From CAZYCC01 sp964645985 (GTDB lineage Bacteria; Bacillota; Clostridia; Oscillospirales; CAG-272): a stretch of DNA of 43,129 bases. The translations under genes and the position numbers were made by a program. Positions 1 through 7,791 of this stretch are shown here, in pieces. Position 1 is the stretch's first letter. Each line of letters starts with the position of its first letter. The notes below the pieces were generated by a model. It made no database searches, was not told the DNA's origin, and saw only the letters and a program-made list of their open reading frames with translations. The stretch spans positions 1 to 43,129 of the forward strand of contig CAZYCC010000007.1 in assembly GCA_964645985.1 (NCBI GenBank), in the 5' to 3' direction.

Positions 1-1083
1 CAGAAAAACCTCGCCGCCGCCGCGATGGCTTCCTGCGACGTTATCGATTACCTCACGCCCGGCACGCGCCTCGTCTCGGTGCTGCCGATGAACCACACCT
101 ACGAGGTCACCTGCTCGCACCTCGCCTCGCAGTATTTCGGCACGGTGACCTTCCTCAACGACAGCCTCAAATATGTCTCGCGCAACATCCGCGAGTTTCA
201 GCCCGACATCCTCGTGCTCGTGCCGCTCTTTTTAGAGACGATGCATAAGAAAATCTGGGACGAGGTGGCGCGCACCGGGCAGGAAAAGAAGGTGCACCTC
301 GGGATGAAGCTCTCGGGGGCGCTGCTGAAAGTGGGAGTGGACGTTCGCCGCAAACTTTTCAGAAAAATTCTCGACGGATTCGGCGGCAACCTCAAGTGGG
401 TGATCGCCGGGGGCGCCGCCGTCAAGCCGCGCCTCATCGAAGATCTTCGCGCCTTCGGCATCGCCGTGGAGGAGGGGTACGGCATCACCGAGTGCGCCCC
501 GCTTGTCGCGGTCAACCGCTTGGGAGAAGAGCGGCTCGGGTCGGTGGGGCCGCCGGTTCCCGGCTGCCGCGTGCGCATCGACAAGGAAAAGCCGCAGGAC
601 GAGACCGGCGAGGTGCTCGTGCAGGGGGACAACGTGATGGTCGGGTACTATCGCAATGAGGAGGCGAGCGCCGCCGCGTTTACCGAGGACGGGTGGTTTC
701 GCACCGGCGACATCGGCTACCTTGATAAAGACGGCTATCTCTTCCTCACCGGGCGGAAAAAGAATGTCATTGTCCTCTCCAACGGAAAAAATGTCTTCCC
801 GGAGGAGCTGGAGGAGCGGCTCGCGGCGCTGCCCGGCATCGCCGAGTGCGCGGTCATCGGGCGGGAGACCGACGGCGAGCCGGTGATCACGGCGCTCATT
901 TACCCCGACTTTGACTATTTCAAAGGAAAGTCAAAGGAGGAGATTGCCGCCGCTCTGCGCGAGGAGGTGGCGTCGCTCAACCGCTCTCTCCCCTCGTATA
1001 AACAAATGCAGCGCTTCGAGGTGCGCGACACCGAGTTCGAGAAGACCACCACCCGCAAAATCAAGCGGTATTTGCTGAAATAG
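1..1083 (+). CDS. Long-chain acyl-CoA synthetase (AMP-forming), C-terminal part
   Basis: This is the C-terminal part of an ANL-superfamily adenylating enzyme, which activates a fatty acid with ATP and passes it to CoA or a carrier protein. The reading frame is open from base 1, so the gene starts outside the window and the ATP P-loop segment is missing. Visible core motifs are GYGITEC near window residue 160, the FRTGDIGYLDKDGYL and TGRKKN block near 232-255, and the C-terminal FEKTTTRKIKR, which carries the catalytic lysine near residue 353. The ending LLK followed by TAG is usual for FadD-like synthetases. An acyl carrier protein follows 330 bases downstream, so the product may load acyl-ACP rather than acyl-CoA. 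The family is certain, the acceptor is inferred. Confidence 0.93.
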   Translation, partial: QKNLAAAAMASCDVIDYLTPGTRLVSVLPMNHTYEVTCSHLASQYFGTVTFLNDSLKYVSRNIREFQPDILVLVPLFLETMHKKIWDEVARTGQEKKVHLGMKLSGALLKVGVDVRRKLFRKILDGFGGNLKWVIAGGAAVKPRLIEDLRAFGIAVEEGYGITECAPLVAVNRLGEERLGSVGPPVPGCRVRIDKEKPQDETGEVLVQGDNVMVGYYRNEEASAAAFTEDGWFRTGDIGYLDKDGYLFLTGRKKNVIVLSNGKNVFPEELEERLAALPGIAECAVIGRETDGEPVITALIYPDFDYFKGKSKEEIAAALREEVASLNRSLPSYKQMQRFEVRDTEFEKTTTRKIKRYLLK

Positions 1084-1413
1084 GGGTGATGTGATTTCTC
1101 TCACCGCCGAGCGGGCACAAGCTGCCGCGAGGGCGGTGCCGTACCGCCCGCATAGCACGACGCGAGGACGATCTCCGCTCGGCGGGGCGCCGCGCCTGCG
1201 CTCGGGGCAAGCGGCAAGGGCGCAATCCCTCGCGAAGCAAGCAAAAGCGGGACATCGCGCGTGATAATTCCGGCAATGTGAACAAGACTGCACTCGCACG
1301 AGACTGTTTTCCGCAAGGCGAGTGGGAGAGTGATCTCGCGCGGGATTTCCGGCGGCAGCCAAAGTGAAACAAAATCCCGCCGCGGCGGGAGGGCGTTATT
1401 TTCGGAGGATGGT
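1084..1413. other. Intergenic gap, no gene recognised
   Basis: This GC-rich spacer lies between the acyl-CoA synthetase and the carrier protein. Open frames on the minus strand here are Arg/Ala/Pro-rich and match no family I know. A Shine-Dalgarno GGAGG at 1404-1408 belongs to the next gene. I see no clear promoter or terminator. Confidence 0.5.
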
Positions 1414-1665
1414 ATGGCGGGCGAAAAGGACAATTTTTCTCGGGTGAAGGAGATTTTAATCGAGCGGCTGCAAGTGAAGGAGAAGCTCATATCGCCCGAG
1501 GCAAACCTCAAAGCAGACCTCTCGGTCAACTCTCTGGAGCTTGCCGACCTCGCGCTCGCGCTCGAGGAGGAGACCGGGGTCGAAATCCCCGACAAGGCGC
1601 TGCGCTCTTTCCTCACGGTCGGCGATGTAGTCGCATACCTTGACGGGCTGCCTCAAAACCCCTAA
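1414..1665 (+). CDS. Acyl carrier protein
   Basis: An 83-residue acidic acyl carrier protein. The phosphopantetheine site is DLSVNSLELADL, with the modified serine in NSLEL; Asn replaces the usual Asp of DSL, a variant I know from other Firmicutes carrier proteins. The helix LALALEEETGVEIPDKAL and the final VGDVVAYLDGL are typical. The start at 1414 is chosen because GGAGG lies five bases upstream; an upstream in-frame start would add an Arg/Ser-rich tail unlike the family. The next gene begins one base after the stop, so the two are coupled. Likely partners are the acyl-CoA synthetase upstream and the envelope genes downstream (inference). Confidence 0.9.
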   Translation: MAGEKDNFSRVKEILIERLQVKEKLISPEANLKADLSVNSLELADLALALEEETGVEIPDKALRSFLTVGDVVAYLDGLPQNP

Positions 1666-1666
1666 G

Positions 1667-2353
1667 ATGCACGCGCTGCTCACCTCAACCTGGTTTCCGA
1701 TCGCGCTCGCCGCGCTCGCTCTGCTGCTTGGCATTCCTCTGATTGTCAAGACCTCGCGCCTCATTGGCGTCGTGCGCTTGCAGCGGCGGCGGGTGCGCGA
1801 CGGTACTTTTCTTTATGACTATCTGCGGATCTACTACCCGCGCCGGCGGCTCTTTCGAGATCTACCGCTCCTCTCAGAGGACAGTATGTTCGTCATCGGG
1901 GAGAGCGGGCGGGACATCCGCCGAACGGCGGATGTCGCCTATGTCGGGCGCGGCGGGGTTCTGCTCCTCACGGCGATCCCCGACCGGGGAAACTTCGATA
2001 CCCCCAAGTCCGGCAACTGGAAAATAGCGCTCTCGCTCTCCCGAGGCGGGCAGGAGGGAGAGGGAGGGAAAATCCTGCGCGACTTCCCCAACCCCTTCGA
2101 GACGACCACGCCTCATCCGCGCGCCGTGGCGAACCTGCTCGCGCCGGTGGGGCTGTCGCGCGCGCCGGTGACGCGCGCGGTCGTGCTGACCGCCGACGGG
2201 GTGTACTACACCACGGTCTACCGAGAGCTGCTCTCCCTCGGGACTCTTTTGCGCTTCGTGCGCACCTTCGACCTGCAAAAGAACCTCACGCGCAATGAGG
2301 TGCGGCGCATCTGCCGCCGCTTCGCCGAGGTGTTACCGAAAGGGGAGAAGTAG
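1667..2353 (+). CDS. Membrane-anchored protein with NERD-like domain
   Basis: A 228-residue protein with one N-terminal membrane segment (WFPIALAALALLLGIPLIV, about residues 7-25), a basic stretch and a soluble domain. The soluble part has the layout of a NERD (nuclease-related) domain: a strand pair around GGVLLLTAIPDRGNFD, a GNWKI step, NPFETTTPHPRAVANLL, a buried strand RAVVLTADGVYYT and a closing helix LTRNEVRRICRRF. The usual acidic and lysine residues of the nuclease centre (as in IEVKNYSG) are not evident, since the segment reads LTAIPDRG, so it may be inactive. The ATG at 1667 follows the carrier-protein stop directly. The domain call rests on pattern resemblance only. Confidence 0.6.
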   Translation: MHALLTSTWFPIALAALALLLGIPLIVKTSRLIGVVRLQRRRVRDGTFLYDYLRIYYPRRRLFRDLPLLSEDSMFVIGESGRDIRRTADVAYVGRGGVLLLTAIPDRGNFDTPKSGNWKIALSLSRGGQEGEGGKILRDFPNPFETTTPHPRAVANLLAPVGLSRAPVTRAVVLTADGVYYTTVYRELLSLGTLLRFVRTFDLQKNLTRNEVRRICRRFAEVLPKGEK

Positions 2354-2596
2354 CCCGCCCCACCCGCGACCGAGGTAGCGGTTTATACCCGCGCGCTCTG
2401 TCCCCTCTCGCCTCCCCGAGATGCTCCTCCCGCAACCGATGGCCTTCGAGAGGGAGGCGGCGAGAGTTTCTTTCGCGGGGGCAGCCTTGCGAGGCGGCGC
2501 GCGCCGCAGCTTTTCCCGGTAGCGCCGCCGCCCATCGCGCTCTCGCGGAGCATCTCCCCGGGGCATTGCCCGCCCTTTTCTTCTTCGCTTTTTTGT

Positions 2597-3631
2597 ATGA
2601 GTCGTCATCGGCTGCTTCGCCTCGAGCTGGTGCTGCTCGCCGCCTGCCTCGCGGCGGCGACCTGCCTTGCCGTCTTTACCGGGCGGGGGGAGCCGGGGCG
2701 CGGCAGCATCCCGCCCGACCCCGCTAAGTTATCGGGGAGCGCCTCCCTCTCGGCAGATCCCACGCGCGGCAAGGACGAGGGCAGCGAGGCAGACGACGGG
2801 TTTACCGACCTTAACAATATAGATGAGGGCAGCGACGACGGTTTTCTCCCCCTGCCGAGCGACCCCCCCGATCCCCCCTCTTCCGGGGCGGTTTCCTCTG
2901 GCACGGCGAGCGGCGCGGCGAACTCCTCCGGGGCGGTTTCCTCGGGCGCGGCGAGTGGCGATTCGTCCTTCGGCGAGGCGGTACTCGCGCTCCCGCTCTT
3001 TGACGAGAGGGACGGCGTGACGCTGCCCGCGGGAGACGCTCCCTCCGGCTACCTTGACGGGGTCTATTTCTTCGGCGACTCGACGACCTATGGCCTACGG
3101 TACTACCGCATCCTCGGCGAGCGCAACACCCCGCGCGTCTGGACACCGAAATCCGGCACAATAGCGCTCTACAACGCGACGTTCGAGCGGCTGCTCGATC
3201 CGCCGAGCGGGCAGCTGCGCACGCTCTCGGAGATGGCGGCAACCTACCGCCCGCCGGTGCTGGTGATCACCTTAGGGATAAACGGCGTCGCGACGATGCG
3301 CGAGGACTACTTCAAGGGCGAGTACAAGAAGGTAATCGCCATAGTGCGCGAGAGCTCGCCTGAGACGACGATTGTCCTGCAATCGATTTACCCGGTCAGT
3401 TGGTTCTTTGACACGAGCGGGGGCGTGACGCGCGAGAAAATCATCGAGGCGAATATCTGGATCCACGACATCGCCCTCGAGGAGGGCTGCCGCTTCCTCT
3501 ACTCCTACCCGATTTTCCTCGATGAGGCGGGCTATCTCGACGAGGGCTTGCAGAACGGCGACGGAATGCACCTCGCCGCCGTCGGTTACCGCCGGATGAT
3601 AGACTACCTGCTCGCGCACCCCGCGCAATAG
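2597..3631 (+). CDS. Secreted or anchored SGNH/GDSL hydrolase
   Basis: A 344-residue SGNH-fold hydrolase. Residues 7-29 form a signal anchor, followed by a disordered linker of about 110 residues rich in Ser, Gly, Ala and acidic residues. The linker contains an imperfect duplication SSGAVSSG..ASG, also visible in the DNA near 2881 and 2928. The catalytic domain starts at YFFGDSTTYG (nucleophile Ser near 162), has the GIN oxyanion block and ends with DGMH (Asp 322, His 325). Relatives act as lipases or acetylesterases on lipid or cell-wall polymers; the substrate here is unknown. No Shine-Dalgarno is visible: the 15 bases before ATG are almost all pyrimidine. Confidence 0.85.
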   Translation: MSRHRLLRLELVLLAACLAAATCLAVFTGRGEPGRGSIPPDPAKLSGSASLSADPTRGKDEGSEADDGFTDLNNIDEGSDDGFLPLPSDPPDPPSSGAVSSGTASGAANSSGAVSSGAASGDSSFGEAVLALPLFDERDGVTLPAGDAPSGYLDGVYFFGDSTTYGLRYYRILGERNTPRVWTPKSGTIALYNATFERLLDPPSGQLRTLSEMAATYRPPVLVITLGINGVATMREDYFKGEYKKVIAIVRESSPETTIVLQSIYPVSWFFDTSGGVTREKIIEANIWIHDIALEEGCRFLYSYPIFLDEAGYLDEGLQNGDGMHLAAVGYRRMIDYLLAHPAQ

Positions 3632-3730
3632 GGCGCGCGCGGGAGATGGTTTGCGCAATGCTATTTCGGAGGCGAGCGCGGCAGTGCCCGGGCATCTAAG
3701 ACGGGTGCCTTCTCTTTTTCCAAGGAAACG

Positions 3731-4252
3731 ATGATAAAAAAGCGATCTATCCTCGCGGCGCTGCTGCTGCTCGCCTTACTCTTCTCGGGGTGCGGCGGGG
3801 AAAACGGAGGCGGCGCGCCGGAGGAGACCTCCTCCGATCAGGCGAAAGACCCCGCGCTCGTCACATTCGATGACTTGCAAGAGGCCGTGACAAGCGCGCT
3901 CCCCGGCGAGTTTGCCCCGCGCGATGAGGAATATCTGCGCAACTTCTTGGGTCTATCGAGCGAGGACTTCGCGCACTGTGCTATTCTCGGCTCGACCGAC
4001 GGATCGGTCGATGAGGTGGGAATCTTTGAGGTGAAGCCCGGCGATGACATCACCGCCGCGCAGGGTGTTTTGCGCGACTACTTCGGCTACCGCGAGAGCA
4101 TCCTCGATGATCGCTACGATGCCGCCGAGCGCCCGAAAATCGAGCGCGCCGAGGCGCGCGCGTACGGCGCGCGCTACCTCCTCTACGTTATCCTCTCCGA
4201 GGAGGACAAAGCCGCCGTCCTCGCCGCCGCAGGTGCTTTGCTCGGCGAGTGA
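3731..4252 (+). CDS. DUF4358-type lipoprotein
   Basis: A 173-residue lipoprotein. The signal peptide ends in the lipobox LFSGC with Cys at residue 21, followed by a Gly/Glu-rich tether. The body resembles the DUF4358 family of Clostridia: a predicted helix near AAQGVLRDYFGYRESILDDRY and a closing strand-helix ARYLLYVILSEEDKAAVLAAAGALL. No enzymatic residues are apparent and the role is unknown. AAGGAAA seven bases or so upstream of ATG is a reasonable ribosome site. A weak hairpin with a following T-rich run near 3690-3720 could end transcription from the SGNH gene. Confidence 0.78.
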   Translation: MIKKRSILAALLLLALLFSGCGGENGGGAPEETSSDQAKDPALVTFDDLQEAVTSALPGEFAPRDEEYLRNFLGLSSEDFAHCAILGSTDGSVDEVGIFEVKPGDDITAAQGVLRDYFGYRESILDDRYDAAERPKIERAEARAYGARYLLYVILSEEDKAAVLAAAGALLGE

Positions 4253-4389
4253 TGAGACTGCCGCGCGGGAGCAGCGGCGCCGCGAAGAGGCAATTTTTCA
4301 CATCGCCCCCGGGCAAGTCCGCGCGGGGGCGGCGGTTCTTCCACCCTGAAAAGCGACCGGAAATATTTTCGTTTTGAGTTTGTTTTGCT

Positions 4390-5787
4390 ATGGCAGATGC
4401 ATCCGCGAAATTGTGGGCGGGGAGATCCTCGGGGGAAATCGATGAGCGCGCCGCCGCACTCAATTCCTCTCTCAAAGTAGACAGAGGCATGGTTGAGGAG
4501 GACATCGCGGGGTCGATCGCCCACGCGACGATGCTCGGCGAGTGCGGTATCCTCACAAAAGAGGATAGTGAGCTGCTCGTCACGGCCCTCGGGAATCTGC
4601 GCGATGAGCTGCGCGCCGGGACGCTCACCATCGACCCCTCCTGCGAGGATATTCACACCTTCATCGAGGGCGAGCTGACATCGCGCCTCGGCGATGTGGG
4701 GCGGCGGCTACACACCGCGCGCTCGCGCAACGATCAGGTCGCCACCGACTTTCGCCTCGCGGTAAAGCGGCTCACCGAGGATCTGTGCGCGGCGCTGCGC
4801 GAGCTTGTCGCGGCGCTTGCCGGCAAAGCGAGCGAGGAGGCGGAAACCGTAATGCCCGGCTACACGCACCTGCAGCGCGCGCAGCCGATCACCTACGGGC
4901 ACGAGCTGCTCGCCTACGGGGCAATGTTTCGCCGGGATATTTCTCGCTTCGAGGACCTTTCGCGGCGGATGATGGCGGAGTGCCCGCTCGGCTCCTGCGC
5001 GCTCGCCGGGACGACGTATCCCATCGACCGCGACATGACCGCGCGCCTGCTCGGTTTCGGCGCGCCCTGCGCCAATTCGATCGACGGCGTGTCGGACCGC
5101 GACTTCGCGCTCGAGGCGCTCGGCGCGCTCTCCATTTTGATGACGCACCTCTCACGCCTCTCGGAGGAAATCATCCTCTTTTGCTCGTGGGAGTTCAAAT
5201 TTTTAGAGCTGCCGGACGCCTACTCGACCGGCTCATCGATTATGCCGCAAAAAAAGAACCCCGATATGGCGGAGCTCATTCGCGGCAAATGCGGGCGGGT
5301 CGTGGGAGATCTCACCGGTCTTCTGACGACGCTCAAAGGTCTCCCTCTCGCGTACAATAAGGACTTGCAGGAGGACAAGGAGGCGGTTTTCGACGCCTTC
5401 GACACCGCACTCGACTGTGTGAGGGTGATGACCCCGATGATTGCCGGGGCGCGCGTTTTGCGGGAGAATATGCGCGCCGCCGCCGCGCGCGGCTTTATCA
5501 ACGCGACGGACCTCGCCGACTGGATGGTCGCCTCGCGCGGTATCCCCTTCCGCACGGCGTACAAACTAACCGGGGAGATCGTTTCACATTGCATTTCGTC
5601 TGGGAAGACGCTCGAGAGCCTCCCGCTTGACGAATACCGCCGCCTCGCTCCCGACGCGAACATCGACGAAACGGTCTACGAGGCGATCAACCTCGATGCC
5701 TGCGTGCGCCGCCGCCGCTCCTACGGCGCCACCTCGCCGCAGGAAGTGCGCCGGCAGGCAAGCGCTCTCCTTGAGGAAGGGAAGTGA
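4390..5787 (+). CDS. argH: Argininosuccinate lyase
   Basis: A 465-residue fumarase/aspartase-superfamily enzyme that cleaves argininosuccinate to arginine and fumarate, the last step of arginine synthesis, in the cytoplasm. It has the expected family length. Visible motifs are KLWAGRSS at the start, HTARSRNDQ near 108, GYTHLQRAQP with His near 160, and the signature GSSIMPQKKNPD beginning near residue 281, which carries the catalytic serine loop. No argG or other arginine gene lies nearby, so it appears to be a single-gene unit. The leader before ATG is T-rich without a Shine-Dalgarno. Transcription runs into a strong bidirectional terminator at 5881. Confidence 0.97.
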   Translation: MADASAKLWAGRSSGEIDERAAALNSSLKVDRGMVEEDIAGSIAHATMLGECGILTKEDSELLVTALGNLRDELRAGTLTIDPSCEDIHTFIEGELTSRLGDVGRRLHTARSRNDQVATDFRLAVKRLTEDLCAALRELVAALAGKASEEAETVMPGYTHLQRAQPITYGHELLAYGAMFRRDISRFEDLSRRMMAECPLGSCALAGTTYPIDRDMTARLLGFGAPCANSIDGVSDRDFALEALGALSILMTHLSRLSEEIILFCSWEFKFLELPDAYSTGSSIMPQKKNPDMAELIRGKCGRVVGDLTGLLTTLKGLPLAYNKDLQEDKEAVFDAFDTALDCVRVMTPMIAGARVLRENMRAAAARGFINATDLADWMVASRGIPFRTAYKLTGEIVSHCISSGKTLESLPLDEYRRLAPDANIDETVYEAINLDACVRRRRSYGATSPQEVRRQASALLEEGK

Positions 5788-5880
5788 CCCCACCCCGCCG
5801 CCCCTTCCGCGAGAGGGGAAGGACAGCGCGCCTCGCCCGCGCGAATCGTAGTAACCCGTGCAAATTGCCGTTTACGCAAA

Positions 5881-5906
5881 AACGCCGCCCCGATGGGCGG
5901 CGTTTT
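5881..5906. terminator. Bidirectional terminator between argH and the M20 gene
   Basis: A perfect 10-base-pair stem, AACGCCGCCC at 5881-5890 and GGGCGGCGTT at 5895-5904, closes a four-base loop. It is followed by TTTT on the plus strand and preceded by an A-run that gives a U-run on the minus strand. It sits between two convergent genes. Confidence 0.9.
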
Positions 5907-6072
5907 ATGCGGGGCGCGAAGGCAGGTGCCTCGCGATTCGCCGCGGGGCTGTTCCGTCGTAATGGCAAGGGGTTTACCGAAAAGGGCGGCGCGCCCCCGC
6001 GCAGAACCGCATCGCCTTTCCCTCGAAGATCAAAAGTTACCTGCGGCAGGCGCAGAGCGAACTCGCGCCGCT

Positions 6073-7254
6073 TTACCCTCCCATCGTCATACCCGCTTCC
6101 GCGTAGATGGCGGCGCCGATGGGGAGAACGTCTTCGTTGAAGCGGACGCGGGGGTTGTGTGCGCTGTAATCGCCGCGCGCATCATCGTAGCCCGCCGAGA
6201 GATAGAGCATTGCCGCGGGGACGCGCTCGGCGACCGTCGCGAAGTCCTCCGACGCGCCGGACGCCATCCCCGGAATGCCCCTCGCCCCGGGGATGCCCAT
6301 CCCCTCGACCATCGCGGCGACGCGGTTCGCGAGGTCCCCATCGCAGACGAGCGGCGGCACGCAGGAGAGCACCTCGCGCGTCGCGCTCCCGCCGTGAAGC
6401 TCTGCGATGCCGGTCGCGATCTCCTCAATGCGGCGCACGAGCAGCGCGCGCGCGTCGGCGTCGTTGGTGCGCAGCGTGCCCTCGAGGACAGCCTCGTCCG
6501 GGATAATGTTCGCGGCCGCTCCCGCCGAAAAGCGCCCGACCGTCAGCACGATGGTCTTCTCGGGGTTCGCCTCGCGCGCGATCAGCCCCTCGAGCGCGGT
6601 GTAAATACGCACGCCGATTTGGATGGGGTCGACCGAGAGGTGCGGGTAGGCCCCGTGCCCGCCGCGCCCTTTAACGGTCAAGCGAAACCCGTCGACCGAG
6701 TTCATCATCGTCCCGGTCGCGTTGTACATAAAGCAGCCGATCGGCAGGTGCCCCGGCGCGACGTGCAGCGCGAGCGCGGCGTCGACACGCGGGTTCTCGA
6801 GAATCCCCGCCTCGATCATATTGCGGCTGCCCTCGAAGGTCTCCTCCGCCGGCTGAAACATCAGCTTGACCTGCCCGGGCAGCTCGTCCTCGCGCTCTTT
6901 GAGCATTTTCGCCGCGGTGAGCAGCATCGCCGCGTGAAAATCGTGCCCGCAGGCGTGCGCTTCGGTCCCGGTTGGGCAGGCGAACGGCTCGCCGCTTAGC
7001 TCTGGCATCGGCAGCGCGTCCATATCGGCGCGCAAAAGGATAGTCCTCGACTCGGGTCTCGCCTTGCCGAGAAGGGCACTCACACCCATGCCGCAAGGGA
7101 TCGGCTCAACTCCGGCGTCGCGCAAGGCCCTCGTCACATATTCCCGCGCGAAGGGCAGATCGAGCCCGACCTCGGCGTGCGTGTGCAGGGTGCGCCGGTG
7201 CGCGACCGTCTCCTCGCGCAGCTCCACCGCCCGTGTATAAAAAGAACTTGCCAT
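6073..7254 (-). CDS. M20 family metallo-amidohydrolase
   Basis: A 393-residue zinc peptidase of the M20D group (hippurate hydrolase, IAA-amino-acid hydrolase or N-acetyldiaminopimelate deacetylase type), which removes acyl groups from amino acids in the cytoplasm. Motifs include LRADMDALP, EAHACGHDFHAAML for metal ligands, FQPAEE with the catalytic glutamate, the dimerisation-domain GRGGHGAYPH, and GASEDFA near the end. The start at 7254 is preferred because GAGGTG lies six bases upstream; an ATG at 7260 overlaps that site. It has its own promoter (7286-7314). The substrate cannot be told from sequence. Confidence 0.93.
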   Translation of the reverse strand: MASSFYTRAVELREETVAHRRTLHTHAEVGLDLPFAREYVTRALRDAGVEPIPCGMGVSALLGKARPESRTILLRADMDALPMPELSGEPFACPTGTEAHACGHDFHAAMLLTAAKMLKEREDELPGQVKLMFQPAEETFEGSRNMIEAGILENPRVDAALALHVAPGHLPIGCFMYNATGTMMNSVDGFRLTVKGRGGHGAYPHLSVDPIQIGVRIYTALEGLIAREANPEKTIVLTVGRFSAGAAANIIPDEAVLEGTLRTNDADARALLVRRIEEIATGIAELHGGSATREVLSCVPPLVCDGDLANRVAAMVEGMGIPGARGIPGMASGASEDFATVAERVPAAMLYLSAGYDDARGDYSAHNPRVRFNEDVLPIGAAIYAEAGMTMGG

Positions 7255-7285
7255 TGTCATCACCTCAAAGTGAAAGATTAAGGAA

Positions 7286-7314
7286 AGTATAGCATAAACG
7301 CGCGCGCTTGTAAA
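7286..7314 (-). promoter_or_regulatory. Sigma-A promoter of the M20 amidohydrolase
   Basis: On the minus strand TTTACA (7314-7309), a 17-base spacer and TATACT (7291-7286) precede the M20 start by about 30 bases. A short direct repeat, CGCCTTTA twice, overlaps the -35 region. Confidence 0.85.
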
Positions 7315-7548
7315 GGCGTAAAGGCGTTTGCTCCCGTGTCGTCCTCCCCGCGCTCTCACCACAAGGGGCGCGTCTCCTCATCTTCGAAAAATCTCCCCGC
7401 GCACGCGCCCCGCGATAAGACCGCTGACCATTACCGTGAGCGACCCGAAAAATCTCCCGCGCGCACGCGCACGCGCTGCCGTTTTGCGGGCACCGCATTT
7501 TTTGGCGGAAAAATTTTGCTTCCCGTCTCAGAAATGTCCCACCCGCGC
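7315..7548. other. Gene-free spacer left of the assembly gap
   Basis: No credible gene is visible. The spacer holds two similar short tracts, GAAAAATCTCCCCGCG near 7386 and GAAAAATCTCCCGCGC near 7447, and a GGCGGAAAAATTTTGC tract near 7503. Confidence 0.5.
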
Positions 7549-7648
7549 NNNNNNNNNNNNNNNNNNNNNNNNNNNNNNNNNNNNNNNNNNNNNNNNNNNN
7601 NNNNNNNNNNNNNNNNNNNNNNNNNNNNNNNNNNNNNNNNNNNNNNNN
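7549..7648. other. Assembly gap (100 N)
   Basis: Exactly 100 unresolved bases, the conventional scaffold spacer, so the true distance is unknown. It lies between divergent genes, so no gene visible in the window is interrupted, but sequence may be missing here. Confidence 0.98.
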
Positions 7649-7677
7649 ACAACTCCGCTTTTCTTGCCCTCTTTTGA

Positions 7678-7706
7678 TTGACAACCCCGGGGTTTTGTGA
7701 TAAAAT
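7678..7706 (+). promoter_or_regulatory. Sigma-A promoter of the amidase gene
   Basis: TTGACA at 7678-7683, a 17-base spacer and TAAAAT at 7701-7706. The start codon at 7792 implies a leader of about 80 bases ending in a pyrimidine tract. Confidence 0.9.
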
Positions 7707-7791
7707 AGACAAAATCGATGCCCGCGCGCGGCGGTTTTCCGCGCGGGGCGCTTTTCCTTCGGCAAAGCTGATTTCTCTTTTTTCTTTTCCT

